From contig JAJISI010000004.1 of the NCBI GenBank assembly GCA_022848805.1, positions 21,740 to 34,304 of the forward strand: a stretch of 12,565 nt of DNA. The letters run 5' to 3'. This DNA comes from Thermoplasmatota archaeon (GTDB lineage: Archaea > Thermoplasmatota > Thermoplasmata > UBA10834). Numbering within the stretch: position 1 is the first letter of the stretch; each line of letters opens with the position of its first letter. Positions 1-5,763 of this stretch are shown here, piece by piece. Made by a program: the position numbers and the translations under genes. The notes below the pieces were generated by a model. It did not search any database. It saw only the letters and a program-made list of their open reading frames with translations, and was not told the DNA's origin.

Positions 1-366
1 CTGGACCAGGCGGTAGGGGCATCCTACGAGCAGCTGGTGCTCGATGCCTGGGTTTGGGAGATCGCACGCGAGCTCAGGCGCGAGTTCGACACAAGTGACG
101 ATGCCATATCGTACGAGACCATCGCATCCGCAGGCGTCGACGGCAACTTCCTCGGAAAGAGGCACACGGCGATGAGATTCAAGTCGGAGTTCACCTCGAC
201 GCGCATGTCCGAGACGACGATAAGCACGCGCCTGAAGGCCGCGGAGAGGGGCGAAGCGGTCGCGAAGGCTCACGTGGAAGCGAAGAGGATCTTGGGGGAG
301 CAGTGGAAGCCCAAGGTAAGCCCCGAGCAGTCTGCGAGGATGGACGATATCGTTCATGGACGATGA
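1..366 (+). CDS. MttB-family corrinoid methyltransferase, C-terminal fragment (5' end outside window)
   Basis: The frame is open from the first base, so the gene begins to the left of the window; 121 residues and a TGA stop are visible. An internal GTG at 37 is not needed as a start. The visible part resembles the end of the trimethylamine:corrinoid methyltransferase family (MttB/COG5598). It has a GNFLGKRHT stretch (visible residues 48-56), which matches the FLxHxHT-like motif near the end of the TIM barrel, followed by a charged helical tail ending in a KRILGEQWKPK-like segment. Members move a methyl group from a methylated amine or betaine to a corrinoid protein in the cytoplasm. True MttB reads an in-frame UAG as pyrrolysine, but that position lies upstream and cannot be judged here. 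The gene converges on the tRNA gene with an 11-bp gap. The family assignment is fairly good; the substrate is unknown. Confidence 0.72.
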   Translation: MDQAVGASYEQLVLDAWVWEIARELRREFDTSDDAISYETIASAGVDGNFLGKRHTAMRFKSEFTSTRMSETTISTRLKAAERGEAVAKAHVEAKRILGEQWKPKVSPEQSARMDDIVHGR

Positions 367-377
367 GAAGGGAGATG

Positions 378-451
378 CGCCCGAGCTGGGATTCGAACCC
401 AGGTCTAGAGCTCCGCAAGCTCCTAGGATATCCAAGCTACCCCACTCGGGC
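378..451 (-). tRNA. tRNA-Arg (anticodon GCG)
   Basis: The reverse complement folds as a complete cloverleaf. A 7-bp acceptor stem pairs GCCCGAG with CTCGGGC. The D arm has GGGT and ATCC around an AGCTTGGAT loop. The anticodon stem GGAGC/GCTCT encloses the loop TTGCGGA, giving anticodon GCG (reads CGC, arginine). The variable loop is short (AGAC), and the T arm is CTGGG-TTCGAAT-CCCAG. The discriminator at 378 is G. CCA is not encoded, and there is no intron. The D-arm and anticodon-arm layout resembles haloarchaeal tRNA-Arg(GCG) as I recall it. Open reading frames crossing this stretch are coincidental. Confidence 0.93.
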
Positions 452-517
452 TTGATCTGCGGCGTCAGCCCCCTCCATGCTGACAACGGTAGAAATACCT
501 AACCGTAGGGGCGACGC
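452..517. other. Spacer between ABC operon end and tRNA-Arg, with two small inverted repeats
   Basis: This 66-bp gap lies downstream of the second permease and upstream of the tRNA. It holds an inverted repeat GTCAGC/GCTGAC (464-469 and 479-484, 9-nt loop) and a second one ACGGT/ACCGT (486-490 and 502-506). On the minus strand the second repeat encloses GGTATTTCTA, a weak TATA-like element about 45 bp upstream of the mature tRNA 5' end. A primary transcript with a short leader for RNase P would fit. Neither hairpin is followed by a T run, so a classical terminator is not evident. Whether the tRNA has its own promoter or is co-transcribed with the exporter is open. Confidence 0.3.
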
Positions 518-1396
518 TCAGTAAGCGGTTGTCCAGTCAACCTTGCCCTTCTTGCGGGCGATGTTGTCCGCTACTCGGAACACGCCTATCGACATGATGA
601 AGAACACGCCAGCTGATACGAGCAACAACGCCATGAGAGTGAGGTCGCTCATGCCGCCCATACCTGTGACATCGTAACCGGAGGACGCCGCGAGACCATC
701 CATGGCCTCTGGCACGACTGCGCGCCTGACGACCTCCATCCAGTAGGTCACGGGCAGGAACATAGATATCGTCTGAGCCCAAGACGGCAATATCGTGATA
801 GGGAATACCACCCCTGACATCACATAGAACACTCCTGCGAGGCCTTCGTTGATGCCTATGCTGTGCTTCGCTGTGAGGAACGACACGCCCCCCATGGCGA
901 GGCCGAGGATGCATATGCATAGAAGCCCGACAACGAGCGACGGCGCCAGCAGCAGCCAATCGACCGCACCGAGGTTTATCCCGACGCCGAGCGCGAGCAC
1001 GCCGAATACGAGAGTGACGAGCACTCCGAACGACGTTATAGCTATCTTGATAGCCGATCTGCCGAATATGTAGATGTAGAAGTTCATGGGTGCCATGTAC
1101 ACGTGTTTCAACGTCATGTAGTGCTCCCTGTCGTCGTGAATGACCCATGTGACTCCGAACAGAACCTCGGCCACGAACATATACAGGGCGTTCCCGACGT
1201 ACATGTACGAGAAGAAGTCGTTGGCTGTCTCGCCGCCGGTGATGACCAGGTACATGAACACCAGGATGAGCGTGCCCGCTATCGGCTTGACTATCGAGTA
1301 TGTGGCGAACAGGAACGGGTCGGTCCAGTTGGCCTCCATCTGCCACCCGAGCCAGGCGGAGTTCTTGAGTAGCCTGAGATCGTTGATCACTGCCAT
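518..1396 (-). CDS. ABC-2 type transporter permease (second subunit)
   Basis: This is a 292-residue integral membrane protein from ATG at 1396 to TGA at 518. The frame is open up to 1489, but ATG 1396 is preferred because it overlaps the upstream permease's stop by only 10 bp and begins a normal permease N-terminus (MAVINDLRLLKNSAWLGWQMEANW). An amphipathic N-terminal segment is followed by about six hydrophobic segments, typical of the ABC-2 membrane family. Between the second and third segments lies a charged loop (WVIHDDREHYMTLKHVYMAP) that corresponds to the coupling helix contacting the ATPase. A later segment (GVFYVMSGVVFPITILPSWAQ) is the usual re-entrant/TM5 region. It is the last gene of the three-gene exporter unit. 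It differs in sequence from the other permease, so the pair probably forms a heterodimer. The substrate cannot be inferred. Confidence 0.85.
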   Translation of the reverse strand: MAVINDLRLLKNSAWLGWQMEANWTDPFLFATYSIVKPIAGTLILVFMYLVITGGETANDFFSYMYVGNALYMFVAEVLFGVTWVIHDDREHYMTLKHVYMAPMNFYIYIFGRSAIKIAITSFGVLVTLVFGVLALGVGINLGAVDWLLLAPSLVVGLLCICILGLAMGGVSFLTAKHSIGINEGLAGVFYVMSGVVFPITILPSWAQTISMFLPVTYWMEVVRRAVVPEAMDGLAASSGYDVTGMGGMSDLTLMALLLVSAGVFFIMSIGVFRVADNIARKKGKVDWTTAY

Positions 1397-2208
1397 CTCA
1401 AGGTCAGCCTCCCGGTTGTCTTCCCCAGATACTCCATGTATCTCAGGGCGTATCTCGCGAGCACCATGAACACGACGCAGAGCACACACAACACCGCTAT
1501 CTCGGTGTTCACCGACAAGAACGCGTCATCAGCCCCGGCCGGGAATATCAGCTGCCTCATCGCGTCGAGACCGAGTGTTACCGGGATGATCGACGCGCCG
1601 GCCGCGGCCCAGAAACCAAGACACCTCACAGGGAAGTAGAACCCAGTGGCGAAGTAAATCGGCTCCATCATGAGGGAGGACAGATGATAAGCCTCCCTTC
1701 CGAGAAGCAGGTAGAGAGAGGCGAACATCATGCCCATGCCGTAGAGCGCTATCATGGTGACTGCGAACACGATGATCAGCGTGACCGGGCTTCCCAAAGA
1801 GAAGATGACATCGAAAGCGATCACGCCGACCACCACGGTCGCCGCCGCCTGTATCGTAGTCTCGACCAGTCCACCCACCGCCATCCCTGCGAGGATGGCC
1901 ATTCTGGAGGTCGGAGCCATGAGATAGAGCGATAGGTTGCCAATCTCCTTCTCCCAGTACAGCTGGGAGGCCATGCTCCAGAGTATGTTGAGCCAGAAAG
2001 CGGTCATCGCACCGCCCAGGACGACATATCCGATGAACTCGGCGTCTGCCTCCAGGAAGCGATAGACGTACGCGTAACCCGCAATGGTGAACAACGGAAG
2101 TACCACATCGAAGAAGAACCAGCTTGGCTCCCTGGTGGAGCCTATGAGCCTGGGATACGCCCTTCCACGGATTGCCCTCAGGTTACTTTTCAGAGGGCCC
2201 TCACTCAT
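1387..2208 (-). CDS. ABC-2 type transporter permease (first subunit)
   Basis: A 273-residue membrane protein with about six hydrophobic segments and the ABC-2 permease pattern. A short cytoplasmic N-terminus is followed by TM1 (DVVLPLFTIAGYAYVYRFL). A cytoplasmic loop YWEKEIGNLSLYLMAPTSR acts as the coupling region to the ATPase. Near the end the segment FYFPVRCLGFWAAAGASIIPVTLGLDAMRQL is typical of the family's extracellular re-entrant element. The ATG at 2208 overlaps the ATPase stop in an ATGA arrangement, which indicates translational coupling. Its 3' end overlaps the next permease start by 10 bp. Together with the ATPase and second permease it should form a DrrAB-like or NodJ-like exporter in the cytoplasmic membrane. 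The cargo (lipid, glycan, drug or other) is unknown. Confidence 0.87.
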   Translation of the reverse strand: MSEGPLKSNLRAIRGRAYPRLIGSTREPSWFFFDVVLPLFTIAGYAYVYRFLEADAEFIGYVVLGGAMTAFWLNILWSMASQLYWEKEIGNLSLYLMAPTSRMAILAGMAVGGLVETTIQAAATVVVGVIAFDVIFSLGSPVTLIIVFAVTMIALYGMGMMFASLYLLLGREAYHLSSLMMEPIYFATGFYFPVRCLGFWAAAGASIIPVTLGLDAMRQLIFPAGADDAFLSVNTEIAVLCVLCVVFMVLARYALRYMEYLGKTTGRLTLRWQ

Positions 2209-3182
2209 TCAAGCCCTCTCCCCACGAGCTTTATGAAGACATCCTCGAGCGTTGGCTCGGTCTTCTGCAGCGAGAGGATCTTCGACCCTTTCCCCAAGAC
2301 CGTCGATACGATATCGGACACGGACGACTCATCCTCGAGGATGAACCTCAAGGTCGTCGCGTTGCCTCCCGCGTCCATGGTGGACGAGAAGTTGCCGATG
2401 CCGGGTATGGAGTCGAAATCGCTGATGTCGTTGAGCCCGCCGACCGACAGGGTTAGAGTCGAGTTCATCCCGACCAGCTTCTTCAGGTTGTCTGGCGTGT
2501 CGCACGCGAGGATCTTGCCGTCGTCTATGATGGCGATCCGATCGCACAGTTCGTCCGCCTCCATCATGTAGTGCGTCGTAAGCAGGACCGTCCTATTGCG
2601 GTCCTCACGTATCCAGTCGACAACGAATTCCCTCACCGTCCTCGCCGCGTTGACGTCCAGACCGAGGGTCGGCTCGTCGAGGAATATGATCTCGGGATTC
2701 GTCACGAACCCCCTGATCACGTTCATCTTCTGCCGCTGGCCCGTCGAGAGCGTCCTGACCTTCTCCTTGTCCTTGTCCCTAAGGCCGAATTTATCGAGGA
2801 GGACGTCGATCCTCCGATGGGCTTCTTTACTCTTCAATCCGTAGAACTGCGAGAACATCCACAGGTTCTCACGGACCGTCAGAAGGCCGTATCCGGATAT
2901 CTCTCCCCCGGACACCATGTTGATTCGCTTCCTGACCTCCAGTAAGTCCTTCGCGACGTCGAAACCCGCGACGTACGCCTTCCCGGACGTGGGTAGCAGC
3001 AGCGTGCTCAGTATCTTGAGTATGGTCGTCTTCCCGGCCCCGTTGGGGCCGAGAACGCCGAACAGCTCCCCCCTGTCGATTCTCAGGTCCACTGAATCGA
3101 GGGCCGTGACTACCTTGCCCTCCTTCTTCTTCTTGGGTCGGAAGACCCTTGTCAGAGACTGAATCTCAACAGCATGCTGCAT
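2205..3182 (-). CDS. ABC-2 exporter ATP-binding protein (DrrA-like)
   Basis: A 325-residue cytoplasmic ATPase that powers the two permeases encoded downstream. Visible motifs are Walker A GPNGAGKTT (45-53), signature LSTGQRQKM (145-153, Thr in place of the usual Gly in LSGGQ), Walker B IIFLDEP (165-171) with D-loop GLD, and H-loop LTTH (201-204). The normal Q-loop glutamine is not apparent: the stretch after INMV reads SGGEISGYGLLTVREN (91-106). As I recall, some DrrA-type exporters have a similar GGE/ERS stretch here. After residue 225 comes a C-terminal domain ending PTLEDVFIKLVGRG, the typical tail of daunorubicin-resistance-type ATPases. The start ATG at 3182 has only a weak upstream AGGT. 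A TATA-like element 25-34 bp upstream suggests a very short leader. It is the first gene of a tightly overlapping operon. Confidence 0.92.
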   Translation of the reverse strand: MQHAVEIQSLTRVFRPKKKKEGKVVTALDSVDLRIDRGELFGVLGPNGAGKTTILKILSTLLLPTSGKAYVAGFDVAKDLLEVRKRINMVSGGEISGYGLLTVRENLWMFSQFYGLKSKEAHRRIDVLLDKFGLRDKDKEKVRTLSTGQRQKMNVIRGFVTNPEIIFLDEPTLGLDVNAARTVREFVVDWIREDRNRTVLLTTHYMMEADELCDRIAIIDDGKILACDTPDNLKKLVGMNSTLTLSVGGLNDISDFDSIPGIGNFSSTMDAGGNATTLRFILEDESSVSDIVSTVLGKGSKILSLQKTEPTLEDVFIKLVGRGLE

Positions 3183-3206
3183 TCAGATACCTACCTTATG
3201 CGCTTC

Positions 3207-3216
3207 GATATACAAA
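3207..3216 (-). promoter_or_regulatory. Probable TATA element of the ABC exporter operon
   Basis: On the minus strand this reads TTTGTATATC, an AT-rich island in a GC-rich spacer. Its centre is about 30 bp upstream of the ATPase ATG (3182), so transcription would start only a few bases before the start codon. Placement and composition fit an archaeal TATA box; there is no experimental evidence here. Confidence 0.45.
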
Positions 3217-3240
3217 GCATAGGATGAAGTGGAAGTGTGC

Positions 3241-3260
3241 GCCGTTGACCGGTGAACGCC
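3241..3260. promoter_or_regulatory. Operator-like palindrome upstream of the ABC operon
   Basis: An imperfect 20-bp inverted repeat (16 of 20 positions symmetric) with central part GTT-g-ACCGGT-g-AAC (3244-3257). It lies between the end of the S17e gene (3285) and the exporter TATA element (3207-3216), about 60 bp before the exporter start. It could bind a dimeric transcription factor controlling the exporter, or form an RNA hairpin at the end of the S17e transcript. No T run follows on the minus strand, which slightly favours the operator reading. It was found by eye, and no regulator gene is adjacent. Confidence 0.35.
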
Positions 3261-3284
3261 ATCCTTTCAGATAACCATGTCAGG

Positions 3285-3476
3285 TCACGCCTCGTACTGA
3301 GTTCTATACCTGGTGACATAGCCAGCGATCTTGTTTCTCATGGAGACGGAGCGCACATCGGTGAGCTTCGAGACCATCTGCTTGTTGTGCTGGAAGTCAC
3401 TCGAGAACAGTTCCGGATATCTGTGGACCAGCTCGACGGCTACCCGCTTGATGTATGTCGGTCTTATGTTTCCCAT
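3285..3476 (-). CDS. rps17e: Small-subunit ribosomal protein S17e
   Basis: A 63-residue protein, the usual size of archaeal S17e. The sequence is characteristic: MGNIRPTYIKRVAVELVHRY at the start, a central FSSDFQHNKQMV resembling the family's FxxDFxxNK, and MRNKIAGYVTR near the end, the family's most conserved stretch (RNKIAGYIT). It is a component of the archaeal and eukaryotic 30S/40S subunit and is absent from bacteria. The ATG at 3476 is preceded by GGTGAG with 5-nt spacing and a strong TATA box, so the start is secure. It is short and lies opposite long spurious frames antisense to thyX, so it is easily missed. It stands alone, 83 bp downstream of thyX with its own promoter. Confidence 0.95.
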   Translation of the reverse strand: MGNIRPTYIKRVAVELVHRYPELFSSDFQHNKQMVSKLTDVRSVSMRNKIAGYVTRYRTQYEA

Positions 3477-3481
3477 ACAAG

Positions 3482-3520
3482 CTCACCGTGAATGGCTCCG
3501 AAGGAGAAGGGTATATATAT
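3482..3520 (-). promoter_or_regulatory. S17e promoter: strong TATA box plus Shine-Dalgarno
   Basis: The minus strand reads ATATATATA at 3520-3512, the clearest TATA box in the window, about 40 bp upstream of the S17e ATG. Transcription would begin near 3490, leaving a leader of about 14 nt that contains GGTGAG (3487-3482), complementary to the 16S 3' end, 5 nt before the start codon. This fits a highly expressed ribosomal protein gene with its own promoter rather than read-through from thyX. Confidence 0.75.
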
Positions 3521-3559
3521 GATTTGTGGGGGCAGGTGCGGGCAGCCACGCACGCCGTT

Positions 3560-4276
3560 TCAGTCGCCAGCGCGCGAACTCTCCACCAGAAGTTCCTCAT
3601 CGGACGGCAGGCTGTTGCTCGTGTAGGGCTTGCCGCACGAATATTCCCCCTCAGGGCATGGCCCTCTGAAGCATCCCGGGCCCGCGTTCGCGAACAGGAC
3701 GGGAGCGGCCTCCCTCGCCTCAGCCAACATCTTCCACGCCATCTGGCGGATCTCCCACTGCGCCCGCCTGCAGCATCTGAGCCTGAAGAGATGCCACAGC
3801 TCCCTGGCGTTCATCGTGACGGTTATGTTGGTGTGGCATGCGTTCGGGAGCACGTACCTCGCGTCCTCCTTCGGCATTTTCTGCGCCATCTCACGATACG
3901 CCATCCAAGCATCGTCCATCGCCTTGTCGTAGAGCCTCTTGGCCTCGGGATCCGCCGATATCGTCGGAGGCGTCACGTACTCCGCCTTGTCCATGCTGAC
4001 ATATCGCTGGCTCTGCTGGGAATAGGACGCGATCCGGTGTCTCACCAGCTGATGTGTCAGGGACCTCGAGACCCCCTCGATGCTGAACGTGAAATGAGCG
4101 TGCTCTACCACAGAGAGATGGCCCATGCCGACGACCTTCTCTATCATCCTCTTCGCACGGTCCTCCGAGGTCGCCTCGAATAGCTCGGTCGCGCCCTCCT
4201 CGGAGTAACACGACTGTGCAGCCGCGGCACAAATCCTGTCAGGGTTCTTCGTGTGGTCGACGAGTGTTACCTTCAC
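3560..4276 (-). CDS. thyX: Flavin-dependent thymidylate synthase ThyX
   Basis: A 238-residue protein with the ThyX signature RHRx7S (RHRIASYSQQS, residues 79-89). It also has the preceding GHLSVVEHAHFTF (52-64), the DARYVLPNA stretch (138-146) and the RxQWEIR-like C-terminal motif (AQWEIRQMA, 172-180). ThyX makes dTMP from dUMP using methylene-tetrahydrofolate (or an archaeal pterin) and FAD/NADPH, as a cytoplasmic tetramer. The start is GTG at 4276, supported by GGTG 5 nt upstream; the ATG at 4278 is out of frame and runs straight into TGA. The tail carries a cysteine group (C203, C208, C215 in GCFRGPCPEGEYSCG) beyond the canonical fold, plus a CC pair at 168-169. As I recall, many anaerobe ThyX proteins share such a tail. 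No thyA is visible in the window. It lies between traB and S17e on the same strand but has its own spacer. Confidence 0.96.
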   Translation of the reverse strand: MKVTLVDHTKNPDRICAAAAQSCYSEEGATELFEATSEDRAKRMIEKVVGMGHLSVVEHAHFTFSIEGVSRSLTHQLVRHRIASYSQQSQRYVSMDKAEYVTPPTISADPEAKRLYDKAMDDAWMAYREMAQKMPKEDARYVLPNACHTNITVTMNARELWHLFRLRCCRRAQWEIRQMAWKMLAEAREAAPVLFANAGPGCFRGPCPEGEYSCGKPYTSNSLPSDEELLVESSRAGD

Positions 4277-4285
4277 ATGCGCACC
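4274..4285 (-). promoter_or_regulatory. Start region of thyX: GGTG ribosome site and nested ATG-TGA
   Basis: The minus strand reads GGTG (4285-4282), five bases, then GTG (4276-4274), the start in frame with ThyX. Overlapping it is ATG (4278-4276) followed directly by TGA, a start-stop pair in another frame. The only start fitting the protein is therefore GTG. The same 5-nt spacing to a GGTG core is seen for S17e. Farther upstream, the AT-rich stretch around 4316-4328 may be the TATA element, but it is weak. Confidence 0.55.
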
Positions 4286-4362
4286 AGCCGGGCAAGGCAG
4301 CTAAACGGGTTTCCTCTCTAAATGCTTTTCATGAGGGTGCGTCCCCTGGTATAGCGGCAGTC

Positions 4363-5070
4363 CTATCCGTAGGGATGATCCCATACGAAGCTAGTAGAGT
4401 GTTCACTGGAGCTGTCAGGTTGCGGGGAGGCGCTCATGAGCTGACTGAGTCGCACGACCTCCAACTGCTCGTCCTCCAATGCTCTAGCTATGCCGGGAAC
4501 GTGTCCATCCCCGATGATGACGACGACATTCGCATGCTCCTTGGCGATGCCTTGGATCCTCTCCGCCATGATTCTGTTCCTGTCGTCGATCAGCACCGCC
4601 TTCACGGTCGGGAACGTCTCGCCGATTCGCTCTATGTACGCTTCGTCGTCTCTCTGGTAAGTCTCCATCTCTTTCTCGACCGTCTCCTTCGACGACACCA
4701 GTCCGACCAGCGCACTGAAGAGCAGCCCGAGCTTCTCCCTTACGGACATCCTCTTCCAGAGCATCGCGAGCATACGCGAAGAGTCCACATCGATGAGCGC
4801 CACCCTAGCACCGACCGCCCTTGCGGCGGATGCTGCGGCTAGCATCTCGTCGCCGACCTCGGAGCCGAACTTGCCGGCCATTCGTTTCTGGAACATCGCA
4901 AGGAGCGAATACTGCATCGGCACATGCCGGGAACCATCCTTCTGGAGAAGGGATTGATACCTGACGGGGTCGAGTTCGAGACAGACCACTTCCGGTCGCC
5001 TTGAGAGTATCACCTCGTTCACCCTATCGGATATCGCGAACACGTGGCCCACGCCAACCAGAGTAATCAT
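4363..5070 (-). CDS. TraB/TIKI-family protein (soluble form)
   Basis: A 235-residue protein of the TraB (pheromone shutdown)/TIKI superfamily. It has the N-terminal GVGH motif (MITLVGVGHVFAIS, His9), CLELDPVRYQ (30-39, conserved Glu and Arg), DDRNRIMAERI (162-172) and IIGDGHVPGI (185-194), the paired GxxH elements of the fold. TIKI relatives are metal-dependent proteases; the role of archaeal members is unknown. Unlike many archaeal TraB proteins, it has no membrane segments after the domain. Instead it ends in a serine-rich, probably disordered tail. A helical charged region (107-150) fills the middle. The ATG at 5070 lies about 29 bp from a TATA-like element, so the mRNA is probably leaderless. 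It is divergent from the HAD phosphatase, and thyX follows 86 bp downstream. Confidence 0.82.
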   Translation of the reverse strand: MITLVGVGHVFAISDRVNEVILSRRPEVVCLELDPVRYQSLLQKDGSRHVPMQYSLLAMFQKRMAGKFGSEVGDEMLAAASAARAVGARVALIDVDSSRMLAMLWKRMSVREKLGLLFSALVGLVSSKETVEKEMETYQRDDEAYIERIGETFPTVKAVLIDDRNRIMAERIQGIAKEHANVVVIIGDGHVPGIARALEDEQLEVVRLSQLMSASPQPDSSSEHSTSFVWDHPYG

Positions 5071-5093
5071 GGCGTCTGGCCATCAGGGGAGGG

Positions 5094-5109
5094 TTTTAAT
5101 AAAGCTTTT
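5094..5109. promoter_or_regulatory. Shared AT-rich divergent promoter element
   Basis: The 16-bp AT-rich block reads TTTTAATAAAGCTTTT and is TATA-like on both strands (TTTTAATAAA plus, CTTTATTAAAA minus). Its TATA part, centred near 5099, lies about 25 bp before the HAD GTG (5124) and about 29 bp before the traB ATG (5070). Neither gene has a Shine-Dalgarno sequence, so both may be leaderless transcripts starting at or next to the initiation codon. Confidence 0.6.
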
Positions 5110-5123
5110 CACAATTTCCGCCT

Positions 5124-5759
5124 GTGACGCAGCTCGTGGCCTTCGACATGGACGGAGTCCTAGCAGATACCGAGAGCTCATGGACCTATGTCCACAAGCA
5201 TTTTGGAGTCAACAACGACCACTCTCTCAGAGCCTATCTCGATGGAGAGATAGACGATCAGGAGTTCATAAGAAGGGACATCGGTCTTTGGAGAGAGAAA
5301 GACCCGACGCTATCGATGAATGCAATCCGCAGAATTCTCGACGACGTGCCTACGATGAACGGCGCGGAGGAAGCCGTTGCAGAGCTCAGAAGGCGAGGTG
5401 TCAGGACGGCCATAATCTCAGCGGGAATCGACCTCCTTGCACAGAGGCTCGCGGTAGAGCTGAAGATGGATATGTTCTTCGCGAACGGATTCGTCGCGGA
5501 CTGCGCAGGAAGGTTGACGGGGCAGGGCGTCTTGAACGTCCGCTTGGCGGAGAAAGGCGATAAGGTCAGGTTGGTCGCGGAACTGCTCGATATCGGCAAG
5601 GAAGAGATTGTCAGTGTGGGAAATTCTCGCTTCGACACGCCGATGTTCGACGCATCGGAGATTGGGATAGCGTTCTGCCCGATCGACGAGGAGGTCCGTG
5701 AGAAGGCGGACATCGTCGTGGAGGAGAAAGATCTTCGAATCATACTCGAATCGATATGA
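5124..5759 (+). CDS. HAD-superfamily phosphatase, SerB-like
   Basis: A 211-residue soluble hydrolase. Motif I is FDMDGVLAD (7-15; nucleophile Asp8, acid/base Asp10). A helical cap occupies roughly 17-75. Motif II is AIISAG (Ser99). A lysine in AEKGDKVRLV (142-151) serves as motif III. Motif IV is VGNSRFDTPMFDAS (165-178), followed by IAFCP and a KADIVV-EKDLR ending typical of archaeal phosphoserine-phosphatase-like HADs. The family hydrolyses small phosphate monoesters through a phospho-Asp intermediate with Mg2+. Motif IV usually reads GD-xxx-D; here the first Asp is Asn167, while Asp171 is kept. That may alter metal binding or activity, so phosphoserine phosphatase should not be assumed. 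The GTG start at 5124 is chosen because the coding sequence opens directly into the first beta strand and a TATA element lies 25 bp upstream. It converges on pcm with 4 bp between stops. Confidence 0.85.
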   Translation: MTQLVAFDMDGVLADTESSWTYVHKHFGVNNDHSLRAYLDGEIDDQEFIRRDIGLWREKDPTLSMNAIRRILDDVPTMNGAEEAVAELRRRGVRTAIISAGIDLLAQRLAVELKMDMFFANGFVADCAGRLTGQGVLNVRLAEKGDKVRLVAELLDIGKEEIVSVGNSRFDTPMFDASEIGIAFCPIDEEVREKADIVVEEKDLRIILESI

Positions 5760-5763
5760 TATC

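Noticed and set aside
191..418. 75-codon minus-strand frame
   Set aside because: It overlaps the tRNA-Arg gene and the end of the MttB-family gene in antisense, and its composition is low-complexity Ser/Arg/Pro.
1397..1489. N-terminal extension of the second permease up to 1489
   Set aside because: The extra 31 residues lie inside the first permease gene and are not membrane- or permease-like; ATG 1396 gives the normal start.
3455..4183. 242-codon plus-strand frame
   Set aside because: It is antisense to thyX and the start of S17e, both strongly identified; the translation is Arg/Pro/His-rich with no family match.
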